NCBI GenBank assembly: GCA_000827265.1 | Contig: KN834766.1 | Span: forward strand, 138,732-202,731 | Direction: 5' to 3' | DNA from: Collybiopsis luxurians FD-317 M1 | Lineage: Eukaryota; Basidiomycota; Agaricomycetes; Agaricales; Omphalotaceae | DNA: 64,000 bases | In this document: positions 50,436-61,000 of the stretch, in pieces | Layout: each line of letters starts with the position of its first letter | Position numbering within the stretch: position 1 is the first letter of the stretch | Notes under the pieces: generated by a model | The model's input: only the letters and a program-made list of their open reading frames with translations | Told to the model about the DNA's origin: nothing | Database searches by the model: none | Program-made: the position numbers and the translations under genes

Positions 50436-53400
50436 ATGTCGAATTCATACTACTACGACCAATCAGGTCAGGCTGCTTACCCTTATGAAAACCACGCTGG
50501 GCCAAGTTCGTACCCGTATCAGTATCAACCTAACATGAATGGGCATATGTACCAGCCACTTGTGCACGGTAAACAATCTCAGTATCCCTTTCATCAACAC
50601 CCCCAATACCACCAGCACCAGCCCATGTCAAATGGTTTCGTACAACCCGAGTTGACCGACTCGTCCCATCCGCCACCTTTGTCCTCTCTTCCTTCATCCT
50701 CATCCTCATCGTCTTCACCGTCACAGCTACCGCCGCCACTACCGGCGGTACAGGCACACCCGGTGACTCCTACCTCACCTTCCACTTCCACTTCCCCTTC
50801 CACCCCTTCTGTTTCCGCATCCTCTCCCTCATCCTATTCACGTCCTCTACCAACAGCAACATGGGCAATATGGTCCCGCCGTCCAACAGATCCCCTCCTC
50901 GCTCCCGGTCTCGTCTTCTCATCCCGCACACGACCACCACAACATATCATCCGAGACGCCATGGACATCCGCACCCCTCCCGCATCTCCTGTCGCCGAAA
51001 GTGTATCTCTACCTTCCGATGCTCAACCTTCCGAGGCTCCGGTTTCAGTCTCGCTCTCGGTGGAGAAGGAGAAGGAGAAGGAGAAGGAGAAAGAAACACT
51101 ATCAGAAGGCCCGCCTACAATAACCCCGCACACAGCAGCCCCGGCATCTGTACCGTCATCCGCAGCCTCGACATCCACTGCGTCTGCGACGACGACGACG
51201 GCGACGCCTACGCCTAGTACGACTCATCCTGGGTCTCCTGCGAGTAGTACGACTTCGATCGAAGTGGGGTCGTTGTCTTTTAAGGAGAAGGATGGGGTCG
51301 CGGTGATGGCTCCTGCTTCTGCTTCGCCGTCTGTGGGTGTATCTGCGTCTGCGTCTGCATCTGTACCCCTTCCCGTCTCTACGACATCTACCGTGACTGC
51401 TCCCGTAGCTCCCGCACCCCATACGCATACGCATACCCCCGCGATCCCACCACCTCCACTTAAAAAATCATGGGCTTCTTTGCTGAGGCCTTCTACTACC
51501 GCCGGTGGCACTACCACTACCACCTCTGCCTCCCCTTCGTCTGCACCCTCTACAGCAGCATCCGCGTTATCATCAAGACCGAAGATACCCATCCCCACTT
51601 CGTCTGTTGTGGGTATTAGTATTCCCGCTGATACGGGGTTGGGTTTGGGTCCGTCGCGCGGCGGTGGGGGTGGGGGTGGGGGTGGTAAGGGTGCGAATAC
51701 GAATGGAAAGGGAGGGAAGGGGAAGGAACCGGCGATGCTGGGGGTGGGGATACCGATGGAGAAGAGGAGAGAGTTGGGGAGGGTGTTGAGGTTGGAGTTT
51801 GGGGATGGGGGTGGGTTTGATGAGCCGGAGACGGACGAGGGGATGGGGATGGGGATGGATGAGGGGACGGGGGCTTCGACGTTGGGTACGGGCACGTCGT
51901 TCGCTGCTTTAGCAGCTGTTACAGATGATCCAAAGTCGAGCTCGAGTCCGAACGCGAAGAACGCGGTTTCTTCGAATACGTCGACGTCGACACCTACGAA
52001 AACCCCTACGAAAGCGACGTCGACCACCCCTTCTTCTTCTTCAACGACTCCTCCTCCTTCTTCGTCGACCAAGACGAGCACAAAGACGATCAAGACCAAG
52101 ACAAACGCAAACACAAACACAAACACGAAAACGAAGACGAAAACCAAAACGAAGACAAAGACAAAGACGAAGACGAAGACGACGGCAGACATCCACCCCC
52201 GCGGGCTGATCAACACGGGCAATATGTGTTTTGCGAATTCGGTGTTGCAGGTGTTGATGTATGATGAGTTGTTTTTTGGGTTGTTTGTTAGGTTAGGGGA
52301 GGTTGGGTTTGGGTTTGGGGGTGCCTTGAATGGAGATGGGGATGGGAGACGAGATAGGGATGGGGAAGGGGAAGGGGACGGGGATGGAGAGGGGGAAGAG
52401 GCAGGCGATGTAGATGGGGGAGAGGGTGAGGGTGAGGGTGAAGGAGAGCAAGGGGGAGAGAATTGGAGAGAGGCGTTGGGTGTCAAGACGCCGTTGGTTG
52501 ATGCGACTGTTGGGTTTTTGGAAGAGTTTTTGGAGGGGTCTGCGGGTAGGAGGAGGAGAGCTGATGATGAAGGGGATGGGGATGGGTATCCCCATTTGTC
52601 GATGACGATAGCGAAAGGCAAGGGGAAGGCTTCGCCTTCTCGTGTAGCGCTTAATGGGTTGACGACGACGACTTCGTCTACCTCATCCCAATCCCAGTCC
52701 CAGTCCCAATCCCAAACGTCCCGCCAACAATCACCCCAGCCCCAACTCAAACCCCAATCCCAATCCCAATCCCATGCGCCGGTCCAGCCTCGAAGGGAAG
52801 ACCCCTTCTGCCCGTTCATCCCTTCTTCGGTGTACGAAGCACTCAAGATGAAGAGACAGTTTGATTCGATGCGGTGGGGGCAGCAGGAGGACGCTGAGGA
52901 GTTTTTGGGGTTTTATTTGGAGGGGTTGGAGGAGGAGTTGGTGGGGGTTGCTGCGGCCATCTCCAGTTCGGGTTCGGGTTCGGGTGCGGGTATGGGGGCG
53001 GGGGCGAGTGGTGGCCTTGGTAAGGAGGGTGCGGCGGGTATGACGGTGAGGGAGGGTAGGGGAGGGAAGAAGAAAGTGATTACGGAGATGGTTGAGGAGG
53101 TTGTTGAGGAGGATCCGGAGGGAGGGGAGGAGGAGGATGGGTGGATGGAGGTTGGGAAGAGGAATCGGAGTGTTGTTACTAGGACTGTGAGTTGGTGTTT
53201 TCTGTTTTCTGTTTCTCCACCTTCCTGTCGCTCTGGTTTGAGGTACATTTCGCTTCCGCCACTGCGACCTCTTTGCAGCTTTATTTTTTTGTTTTTATTT
53301 TGGGAGGTGTACGCCTCCTCTTCACTTTTTCGGCCCCTTTCCTATCCTGCTGGAGCTTCCTGTTTAGTCCTCTTCTCTTTCTCCTTCTACCCCCGGGTGC

Positions 53401-54396
53401 TCGCTTCTGAGATCGTTCTCTTTTACTGACTCTCAACCCACCCGCAGATCAAATCGACCGAATCTCCGATATCGAGGATCTTTGGAGGTAAATTCCGTAC
53501 ATCGTTACGTGTCCCTGGAGCCAAGGAGAGTGCGATTGTGGAGGATTGGAGGAGTTTGAGGCTTGATATTCAGGTGGGTTTTTCGCAGGGGGTTAACCTT
53601 TCTTCACCTCGTGCCTCTTACTGAATACACGCTGTTACACAGCCCGACACGATACACACGATCCAAGATGCGCTCTCTCATATATCCGCTCCGCAAACGA
53701 TCAACCTTTCTTCCTCGTCGTCCGCGTCTAATAACGCGGCTTCCTCCTCCTCTGCGTCGTCTTCGTCTGCTGCTGCCGCAACGGTCCCTCGAGAAGGGTC
53801 CCAGCAGTTACTGATAGAAGCTCTTCCTCCTGTGCTCGTGATACACCTCAAGAGGTTCGAGTACAATAAGGATGTTGGGGGGGTGGTGAAGGTCGGGAAG
53901 GAGGTGAGGTTTGGGCCTGAGTTGGTGGTGGGGACGGATGTGTTGAGTGTGAAGGGGAGGAGTATGGCTGGGGCTGGGGGAGGGGGAACGAAGGGGGTGA
54001 AGTATAAGCTTTTTGGAGGTATGTCGATGCGCTCTCTTCCCTTTCTGTGTGGGGACGCATTACGTGTTACGTCTGACCCGCGATAACTGACAGCTCTTTT
54101 CTTTTCTAGTTATATACCACCATGGTATTTCGGCGTCTGGAGGACATTATACACTCGATGTGTTGCATCCTGAGCGATATCCGCCATCGACGCCTACGAA
54201 TGGCGCAAAGTCCACTCTGGGTCAGAATCCGAGAGAGGGATGGATTAGGATCGACGATGAGTTGGTTTCGGACGTGAGGCCGGAGGATGTATTTGGGTTT
54301 GGCGGAGGGGCAGGGGAGCAAGGGGGGTTCTTTGAGGATGGGGCGACGGGGAATATGAGGTGTGCGTATTTGTTGTTTTATAGGAGGGTGAGGTAG
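50436..54396 (+). CDS. ubiquitin carboxyl-terminal hydrolase (USP10/Ubp3-like)
   Basis: Four exons (50436-53186, 53448-53573, 53643-54018, 54110-54396) give 1179 residues in frame. A roughly 590-residue low-complexity N-terminus (Ser/Pro/Thr-rich, then Lys/Thr repeats) precedes the USP domain. The Cys box GLINTGNMCFANSVLQ has catalytic Cys598, GQQEDAEEF lies at 815-823, LPPVLVIHLKRFEYNK follows, and the His box is HHGISASGGHYTLDVLHP with His1097, ending AYLLFYRR. The Cys box and the EDAEEF box are separated by a long Gly/Glu/Asp-rich insert (about 630-690) and a Gln/Ser-rich insert. The enzyme cleaves ubiquitin from proteins. The Ubp3/USP10 group works with Bre5/G3BP in vesicle traffic, ribophagy and stress granules; that assignment rests on the Tyr/Gln-rich start and domain layout. 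All catalytic residues are present. Broken 5' and 3' pieces lie at 41.4 and 62.8 kb. Confidence 0.92.
52095..52190 (+). repeat. coding microsatellite, (Thr-Lys)n in the USP
   Basis: Hexamer-like ACAAAG/ACGAAG units encode an alternating Thr-Asn then Thr-Lys run of about 30 residues just before the Cys box. Length changes in multiples of six would keep frame. Confidence 0.8.
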
Positions 54397-54843
54397 AATG
54401 GGGGGGCGAGATGCTCTGTGTAGGGCGTGTAGCTTCGTTATTTGTCTTCTGGGTTGTCTCCTCATGGGCTATGCCAGGGACGGGATAGGCCTATACCTCG
54501 TTGGAGAATTACAGGGCGCCGGGGGTTAACTCGTTCGTCTTCGTCTCACACGAAGTGGGGTATTGTTGATAGGTGTGACTGGTTGGCTCGGGGTAGTATT
54601 CTGTTCTCAATTACATAGCTAGTCGTGCTGCGCTGATTCAGTTTACTTGTCATTTTTCTCGAATTGGAATGTGTTTTCTACTCTCAATCATTTGGCAAAA
54701 CCTTATGAGTCAAGGTTGTATAACAAGAGGGAAGGTTACACGGGAATAAACGTGGTTTACGTACGTGCAAATGTCTTTAGTGCTATTTTATCACAATTGC
54801 CAAGTGTTGAACTACCCAGCATTTCCAGCCAACTTTAACACAT
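54397..54843. other. USP 3' flank, duplicated at 62939-63360
   Basis: Non-coding spacer between the convergent USP and small gene. Nearly the whole stretch recurs beside the USP 3' fragment at 62.9-63.4 kb. Confidence 0.7.
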
Positions 54844-55431
54844 TCAATTATGAACGATAACTTTCGTGTTCTTCCAATTCCTTTTCTGACCCTGGGTCTG
54901 GTACATTCCGTCCAGCATTACTGCGAGACATTCAACGGTGTTGAGGAAAGTCTTTAGTATACTATTCCTGCACACTAAGAATAGTCGACCTGACCTTGAG
55001 CAAAATCGGAGTACCCACTTACCCATAGTCAGCGGGTGAGAGTGCCAACTTGTTTAGGGCATCTTGTTCCTAAGTAACAGGAAAGGAATGAGGGAATGAT
55101 ATGAGATAGATACGGTTTTCACAGATACAAATGGCTGGTCGTTACAGACAAGGAACATTCTGCTTACCTGGTTCAAGCTGTCATCGTCTGTCGAACCCAA
55201 CCAGTCTAATACGTGAACCGACGCCTCAGCAAGTGGAAAACCCAAATTTCGGGCTAGCTTCTGAGCCTCCTGCTCGACTTTCTGGGGAGTTGCAGTATCT
55301 TCTGATCTGCGGTCGATCGAAATGGAATAGACCTTCCACATGAGAACATCAAGGTTCTCAAGGGGAACGGGACGGCCGATTGAAGGGGAATTTTGACTCG
55401 AAATTTCTGGAAGATGGAAAACTTGTAGCAT
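54844..55431 (-). CDS. small conserved-in-window protein of unknown function (144 aa)
   Basis: Three exons (55168-55431, 55023-55069, 54844-54967) close in frame to 144 residues, starting MLQVFHLPEISSQ. The best conserved block, shared with the broken copy at 38382, is LMWKVYSISI, EDTATPQ and LARNLGFPLAEA. The C-terminus is basic (QKRNWKNTKV). No signal peptide, membrane helix or known motif was recognised. It is divergent from WD40 paralogue 3 with 468 bp between starts, and the same divergent pairing exists in arm 1, so the two genes have moved as a unit. Function is unknown. Confidence 0.7.
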
Positions 55432-55899
55432 TTTTATTTGCGATAAAAATTTGTTCTTAAGGAAGGAATCTTGACTAGGGAAAACGGGGAACAGCTGGAA
55501 AGGGTATTTAAATATCAAGACTCGCAACGTGCAAGAAGAGCTAAGAATATCAGGGAAGAAGGCACGGCTGAACGAAGTACACCTGAGCAGGTTTAAAGTT
55601 ATTGATGATTTAGGTTTCCTAATCCAAGCTCGTTACTCGCACTGGGATATTCAATAAATGTAAGCTAAACCAACACATGTACATTAAGTTGAAAAGAACC
55701 GGAAGGTTGGTAGCAAAGACGTTACTTGGAGACTCAGAAGAGACCACACTGTTGACTCAGATCATAGGATGCAATGATCTCCGTAGTCAGCTGAGAGATG
55801 GCGCTAAAATTGTTGGAGAATCAGTTACGCAGCTTAATGGCGCTGGCTTCCTTGCTTTTACCCTTCACGACCTAGTCTGCACCGTTTTCTGGATTCCCG
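55432..55899. promoter_or_regulatory. divergent promoter of small gene and WD40 paralogue 3
   Basis: 468 bp between two divergent starts. The equivalent sequence in arm 1 (about 37890-38381) is recognisably homologous, including TTGACTCAGATCAT and GTCAGCTGAGAG. An open frame at 55677-55949 overlaps it but is broken in arm 1, so it is probably leader sequence rather than a gene. Confidence 0.5.
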
Positions 55900-57384
55900 A
55901 TGCCCGAGTAGGTTTGCGAACTGTCTCCAAGGCTATCCTGACTTTCTAATCGCACATCGGTATTCAGGCCAAGCAGCATAAACGCGCAAGATTATTATGC
56001 AAAGTTTCGTCCTCATCTGGAGCACGACTTCGAAACGGACGGAAAGCCAGCTCCATGGCTCCCTGACCATCCAAAGAAATGGGGCTCAGAAGCGACCTGG
56101 ATCCATTTTGACCCAGAATCTCCAGACATACCAGGTTTTGGTATTAATCGACATCTCTCCACCAGCGATGATGACCGCTTTCTTTCTGTTACCGTAGGCC
56201 CCGACATTCACATATACAGCATTGTCTACCCTTCCACTTCCACTGGCGGCAATGGCCCACATTTTCAGCTCAAACAAGTACTTCGATCAGGACATGGAGG
56301 CGGAAAGGTGGGTTTCGCGGAGTTTCAACCCAATGGAAACGGTACGAGTAGGGTTCTAGTGAGCAGCGGAGCGTACTTGGACAATCGAAGAAATATCAAC
56401 ACCGTCAGAGTGTGGAATCTGGACGCAGAGGAAACGGAAGCTGAAAGACGCATACCTCTCGCGGCTTATGCTGCTAGTCACGCAGCTTCGAACGTACTTC
56501 AGCACAATGCGAAGTGGTCTCAAGATGCTCTTGGCGATCAGGACATAGCCCGAAGGTTTGAAAAAGTCTTGCGCGTCGCGCAGACGCGAATCGACATTGA
56601 GCAGGCTCGAGTTCTTCAGGGGCATGTGAAGCGTCGGGCATTCAGCCGCGATGGGGTTTCTCTACTCGTTTTCGAAGCAGGTCCCGAGTATTGTATCTCG
56701 GTTATTGCTGTCGACAGTCTTCGAGCACGGTTTCAGCTCCGAGGCCACTCTGACATGATTATGTGGGCAGAGTACAGCCCCGATAACAAACTCATCGGGA
56801 CATCTTCTTGGGACAAGACCGTTCGTATTTGGGATGCGGCAAACGGAGAGCTCGTCCATACGCTGACTGGTGCTACTAACCAGTCGTGGAATGCTGCTTT
56901 TTCACCGGACAGCAAGACGATCGCTGCCGGAGCGGGGGATCGAAAAGTTCGATTGTGGAATGTTGAAAGCGGAGAATTATGTTATATTTTTGAAGGGTAC
57001 AACAGCTGGGTTCGCAGCTTATGCTTCTCTCAGGACGGACTAACGCTCGCCGCTGGAGCGGGAGATTCTTCAGTGCGGATTTTTAGTGTTCTGAGTGGTG
57101 GTGATTCTATACAACACTGGAAAATGGGGGCCGGGGAAGGTAGTTTGAGAGGTAAGTGGATTGAAGTGTGGAACGTCATGTATACCGCACGGGGGGTGTT
57201 GATTTTCGGAACAACGGATGGTCGCGTGTACATGTTTGATCCAAAGACCGGCCAGAAGGGCAAATTTGAACATGGAGCAGACGTAGTTGGATTATCAAGC
57301 ACCGGCAATTGCATAACTTCGAGAGACGGAAAATGGCTCTTTACTGCCGATTTCGATGGCTCTGTTCGGGTCTGGGGGATATAG
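55900..57384 (+). CDS. WD40-repeat protein, paralogue 3 (474 aa)
   Basis: An 8-bp first exon (55900-55907, ATGCCCGA) joins across a 60-bp intron with a CTAAT branch-like site to a long exon (55968-57384), giving 474 residues that begin MPEPSSINAQDYYAKF. The blade motifs run in the same order as in paralogue 2, with [44 protein letters not shown], and a final SVRVWGI. Without the tiny exon no ATG stands in frame until far into the protein: the homologue of paralogue 2's start is ATA here. This layout matches paralogue 1, so the two-exon form is ancestral. Probably a protein-interaction propeller; role unknown. Confidence 0.83.
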
Positions 57385-58023
57385 AATCGACAAACGGCAT
57401 TTTACTGGATGCACTACGCTAAAATACATGAAAACTGGAATAGCTCATTTGAATACTTATCGTTTTGAAAGGGTTTCAATTTAGTTGAGAAAAGATGAGG
57501 CAATCAATGAATAGTAACATGCAATAAACGCAAATGTCCTGGTTTGGATCTTTCGACGAGCGTAGAATAGCATGCCTTAACAAGTGGCGGGGACTTGGTT
57601 GACATATAGGTGAGGGACTTTGGCTTCCGTACCAATATCTGTTAGTATGTTCAATACATGATTCCATTGACACTTGATGACTCAACAGCTTAGTATGTAA
57701 GTAGTTAATAGATCTTATCCTGTATCACAGCTTTTATCCTACTCATTGGCAATATACATCCATGTATACGAAAAACGGATAAAATCGTGGCCCACAATAG
57801 CGATTCCTTCATTTCATTCCGGCCTCGTAATTCTTATAATAATTATAGTCTCCTGATTTGCTACATTGACATGAATGGTCAGCATCGGTCCTTCAAGCCA
57901 TCTGTTATATGTATTATTCATGACGGCACCGATAAAACCCGTATAACTCGGCTAAAGATTATTTGCTATATATTTGATTTAAAAATGCGCCTCATGGTAC
58001 TCGGCAATTTGACGTTCCTCACC
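57385..58023. other. intergenic part of arm 2, homologous to 35700-36410
   Basis: Downstream flank of WD40 paralogue 3. Can be followed base by base against arm 1 with small indels. No gene. Confidence 0.6.
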
Positions 58024-58540
58024 ACCATCATCCAAAACCTCCGACGCCTATCTAGTCTCTTCCAACCATAGTTTCCACTCTAAACGTGCAGCTACTTAGC
58101 CACGCCAGCCCCCATTCCCACACCTCATCGCCTCGTCGGTTGTCCTCTTTCTCGCGGGTGATCCGCGCGCAAGCGGATTGCTCAAAGCTGCCACTGTCCT
58201 TGCGCTTTAGCGGGCAGTTTTTACACCAAGCAAACTGGGCCACTGTGCCAAATTTATTGTACCAAACTCATTTATACCATATTCTGTGATTATGAGGGCA
58301 TCGATGAAGTGTGGACCCAATTTCACCCTCTAATCTAGTTACTTCCTGTATTGTAGATAGTCGGCGGGGAAATCTACAGCAGCGATGCCGTGCGTCAGTT
58401 GCGAACTCGTCTCCTCTTTCTGCGGCAGTCCCAGAGACGATGGTGCATCGGTCAGCACCGGGATAATCTCTGGAAACCGGCGTTCAGATCAGATCGTGGA
58501 CCATGCCGTGTAATAGAACTTCCTTCCTTCCTTTCTCACC
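58024..58540. mobile_element. 517-bp insertion in arm 2 bordered by a CTCACC duplication
   Basis: Arm 1 reads straight through TTCCTCACCGGAAACT, whereas arm 2 has CTCACC at 58018-58023, then 517 bp, then CTCACC again at 58535-58540 before GGAAACT. This is an empty site against a filled site with a 5-6 bp target duplication. No terminal inverted repeats or coding frame are seen, so the element type is unknown. Confidence 0.6.
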
Positions 58541-58677
58541 GGAAACTCCCCTCACTTTGTTGCCTATAACAATGCAATGCCAGAATATGTGCTAGACATA
58601 TAATTTAAAAATGTGCCACATGATCCTTGGCAGTTCCTCACTGGAAACTCCCTTCATTTTGTTGCTTATAACAATCC

Positions 58678-60417
58678 TTAGCGCCGCCGGAGCGGCAATC
58701 CCCGACTCATCACAGTTTTGGTTGCACCTTTGGTCTTCAGAATCCATCCAGATCCATACAACATATATCTACTTAATAGTCCAGATATTTTGTATTGTTG
58801 TATCTTATATCTTAGTGGTCCAGCCCTTGTTCCGTAGAGCTTTGTTTTTTTTGCTCATGGACTGCCACCAGTGGCTTAGGGTTGGTTGGGCATGAATGGA
58901 TCACTCTGCATCCTGGCTCTGCTAAGCATCCACCTAGCTTTGCAGCTCTCCTGAGACTCTACTATCTGGATAATTCTATTTGGCAACTGCTCCCTCTCAG
59001 TTGTCTTGCTGCCTGCACAATGGCACTGGGCCAACAAGCAATTTTTGGTCCCAACCCACTTTGTCTCTTGTCCATGCAAAGCCCCCTCAAACTGTCTCCA
59101 GTTGTACTGTTAAGGATTGACCTGAGTGATTCAGGCATCACTCCCCATGCAGCATCCCAGCTTGTTAAGTGATTATTAATTAATTTGATTTGTTTCCTAA
59201 TGCAGAAGGTTGGATGCATATTTCCCAATCACAGGGAACAAGACCCTTCCCTTCAGTCAGAGTTGGGGAAAGCAATGCTTGCCAGAAATGCTGTATGTTT
59301 GCAGCTATTTGAATTATTTCCTTATTGGTGGCGGCTGCAAGAGGAGCCAGAGATTCAGATCGGGGATACGCTATGTTGCCATGTGAAAGGCTGCAGTCCA
59401 GAAGGTTCTGTGATGGCAACTAGCTGAGTAGTAGCTGAGGAAAATGTTGCTGCTGCCTAGCTGCCCATCCTGTTGCACTGAACAGTCATGGCAGCCTGCA
59501 TCATAGTGAAATAGACACAAAGTCAAAATTTTAGGAGAGACTATCCAATAACATTGAAAGTTTGCTTCNNNNNNNNNNNNNNNNNNNNNNNNNNNNNNNN
59601 NNNNNNNNNNNNNNNNNNNNNNNNNNNNNNNNNNNNNNNNNNNNNNNNNNNNNNNNNNNNNNNNNNNNNNNNNNNNNNNNNNNNNNNNNNNNNNNNNNNN
59701 NNNNNNNNNNNNNNNNNNNNNNNNNNNNNNNNNNNNNNNNNNNNNNNNNNNNNNNNNNNNNNNNNNNNNNNNNNNNNNNNNNNNNNNNNNNNNCACAAAG
59801 TCAAATTTTAGGTAGAGACTATCCAATAACATTGAAGTTTGCTTCACTTTGAGATCCTGGGAGTATCAGATAGGAAATACAGTCACAATTGCTTGCAAGC
59901 ATGAGCTGTAATCTAATCAACCATAATGGCAAATTGTATTACACATTAGAATCACTACAAGAGCCAGTTTGGGCCCTGGTACATGCACGCAATTGACTTG
60001 CCAATGGTGCCGATCTGGACTCCTTCCTTAAATGGGGGGAAGGGTCCCGTGAGAATTGTATCCAAGATCTGAATCTCTGGCTCCTCTTGGGCGGCTGCCT
60101 CCTGTGAGAACAGTACCCAATTCAAATCTTCCAAGCATCTCGCACTGAGTAGCATCCGGAAAAGATAGAAGTTTTAAACTCTACTGTATATGATATATGA
60201 GAATCGACAAAATTTTGTCAATGAAATTCAGGTTAAGCGCTGAAGCGTCAACTGTGTTAGTTAAGAAAGGAGGTTTATCACGCGACCTCGATTTGAATCT
60301 CATCAATGTATTGTGAGAAACTCCTGCCTATTGGGGCCAGATTTGGGGAGATCGTGGCCGATCGCTGCATACAAAGCCCTCCCTTCCCTTCGGTCAGAGT
60401 CGGGGATCCATTGCCAG
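58678..60417. mobile_element. ~1.74-kb insertion in arm 2, probable non-autonomous DNA element, with gap
   Basis: Absent from arm 1, where ACAATCC is followed at once by AATATCAGAATATGAC. Inside the borders, GGCAATCCCCGACTC (58694-58708) is mirrored by GAGTCGGGGATCCATTGCC (60397-60415). A second inverted pair with GAGGAGCCAGAGATTCAGATC lies at about 59340 and 60065. No coding frame has a motif. The interior includes a 225-N assembly gap. Confidence 0.6.
59569..59793. other. assembly gap (225 N) flanked by a near-identical 52-bp sequence
   Basis: CACAAAGTCAAA...TTTGCTTC ends at 59568 and starts again at 59794 with four single-base differences. Confidence 0.99.
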
Positions 60418-60637
60418 AATATGACATTCTCCTTTAATTGACATGAACTGGAGTGGCTGTACATGTACATAGCTATACTATGCTTTGCCCGTCATTCATT
60501 CAGCAGCTTTCATCAGTGAAGGTTTTTGGTAACCTGTTGGGAAAAGTTTACTTCGATTGAAACTGCCAAGGTTTGCAGCGACGTATAACGCAAAATTACT
60601 GAGTAGAGAACCTGCGTTGCAACGACTTGCAAATAAA

Positions 60638-60848
60638 CTTTAGTGCCTAAGCAATGCTTTCAGGTAGCACTTTACCTCTCCATTAGATACATAGGCGGCT
60701 TTATCTCTAGCCGGGCGCAACGTAAGGTGAGAACCCCACTTAAAGCGTCTAAGTAATGCTTTCGAATAGCGCTTTACCTCTCTACTAGATATATGGGCGG
60801 TTTTATCTCCAGCCGGGCGCAACGTAAGATGAGAACCCCACTTAAACC
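60638..60848. repeat. 102-bp tandem repeat, arm 2 copy
   Basis: Inverse of the doublet at 35128-35333, again about 150-160 bp before a DUF6533 start codon. Confidence 0.85.
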
Positions 60849-61000
60849 ATAGCATTGTATATCAGACCAATGAGAAAGCGTTGCTACGCGGAACATGGGG
60901 ATCTTTATATACAGTTTGAATGACTATTAAACACCCCGCACCAATCGCTCCCGTAACCCGTACCCTACGAGAGTGCTGTCAACGCCTGCACCCCTCTGTA

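Noticed and set aside
51224..52846. 540-codon open frame antisense to the USP
   Set aside because: Low-complexity Pro/Val/Ser-rich translation of repetitive coding DNA; the plus strand carries clear catalytic boxes and closed splice junctions.
55677..55949. 90-codon frame before WD40 paralogue 3
   Set aside because: The homologous arm 1 sequence has stops and indels, and the frame overlaps the start exon and intron of the WD40 gene.
55968..56310. WD40 paralogue 3 seemed to have lost its start codon (ATA where paralogue 2 has ATG)
   Set aside because: An 8-bp upstream exon with ATG, joined by an in-phase intron, supplies the start, as in paralogue 1. The gene is intact.
56013..57314. Antisense open frames over WD40 genes
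   Set aside because: Recurring shadow frames of 60-94 codons on the strand opposite each WD40 gene, with no motif of their own.
59371..59852. Open frames of 80-158 codons across the N-run
   Set aside because: They exist only because unknown bases are read as non-stop.
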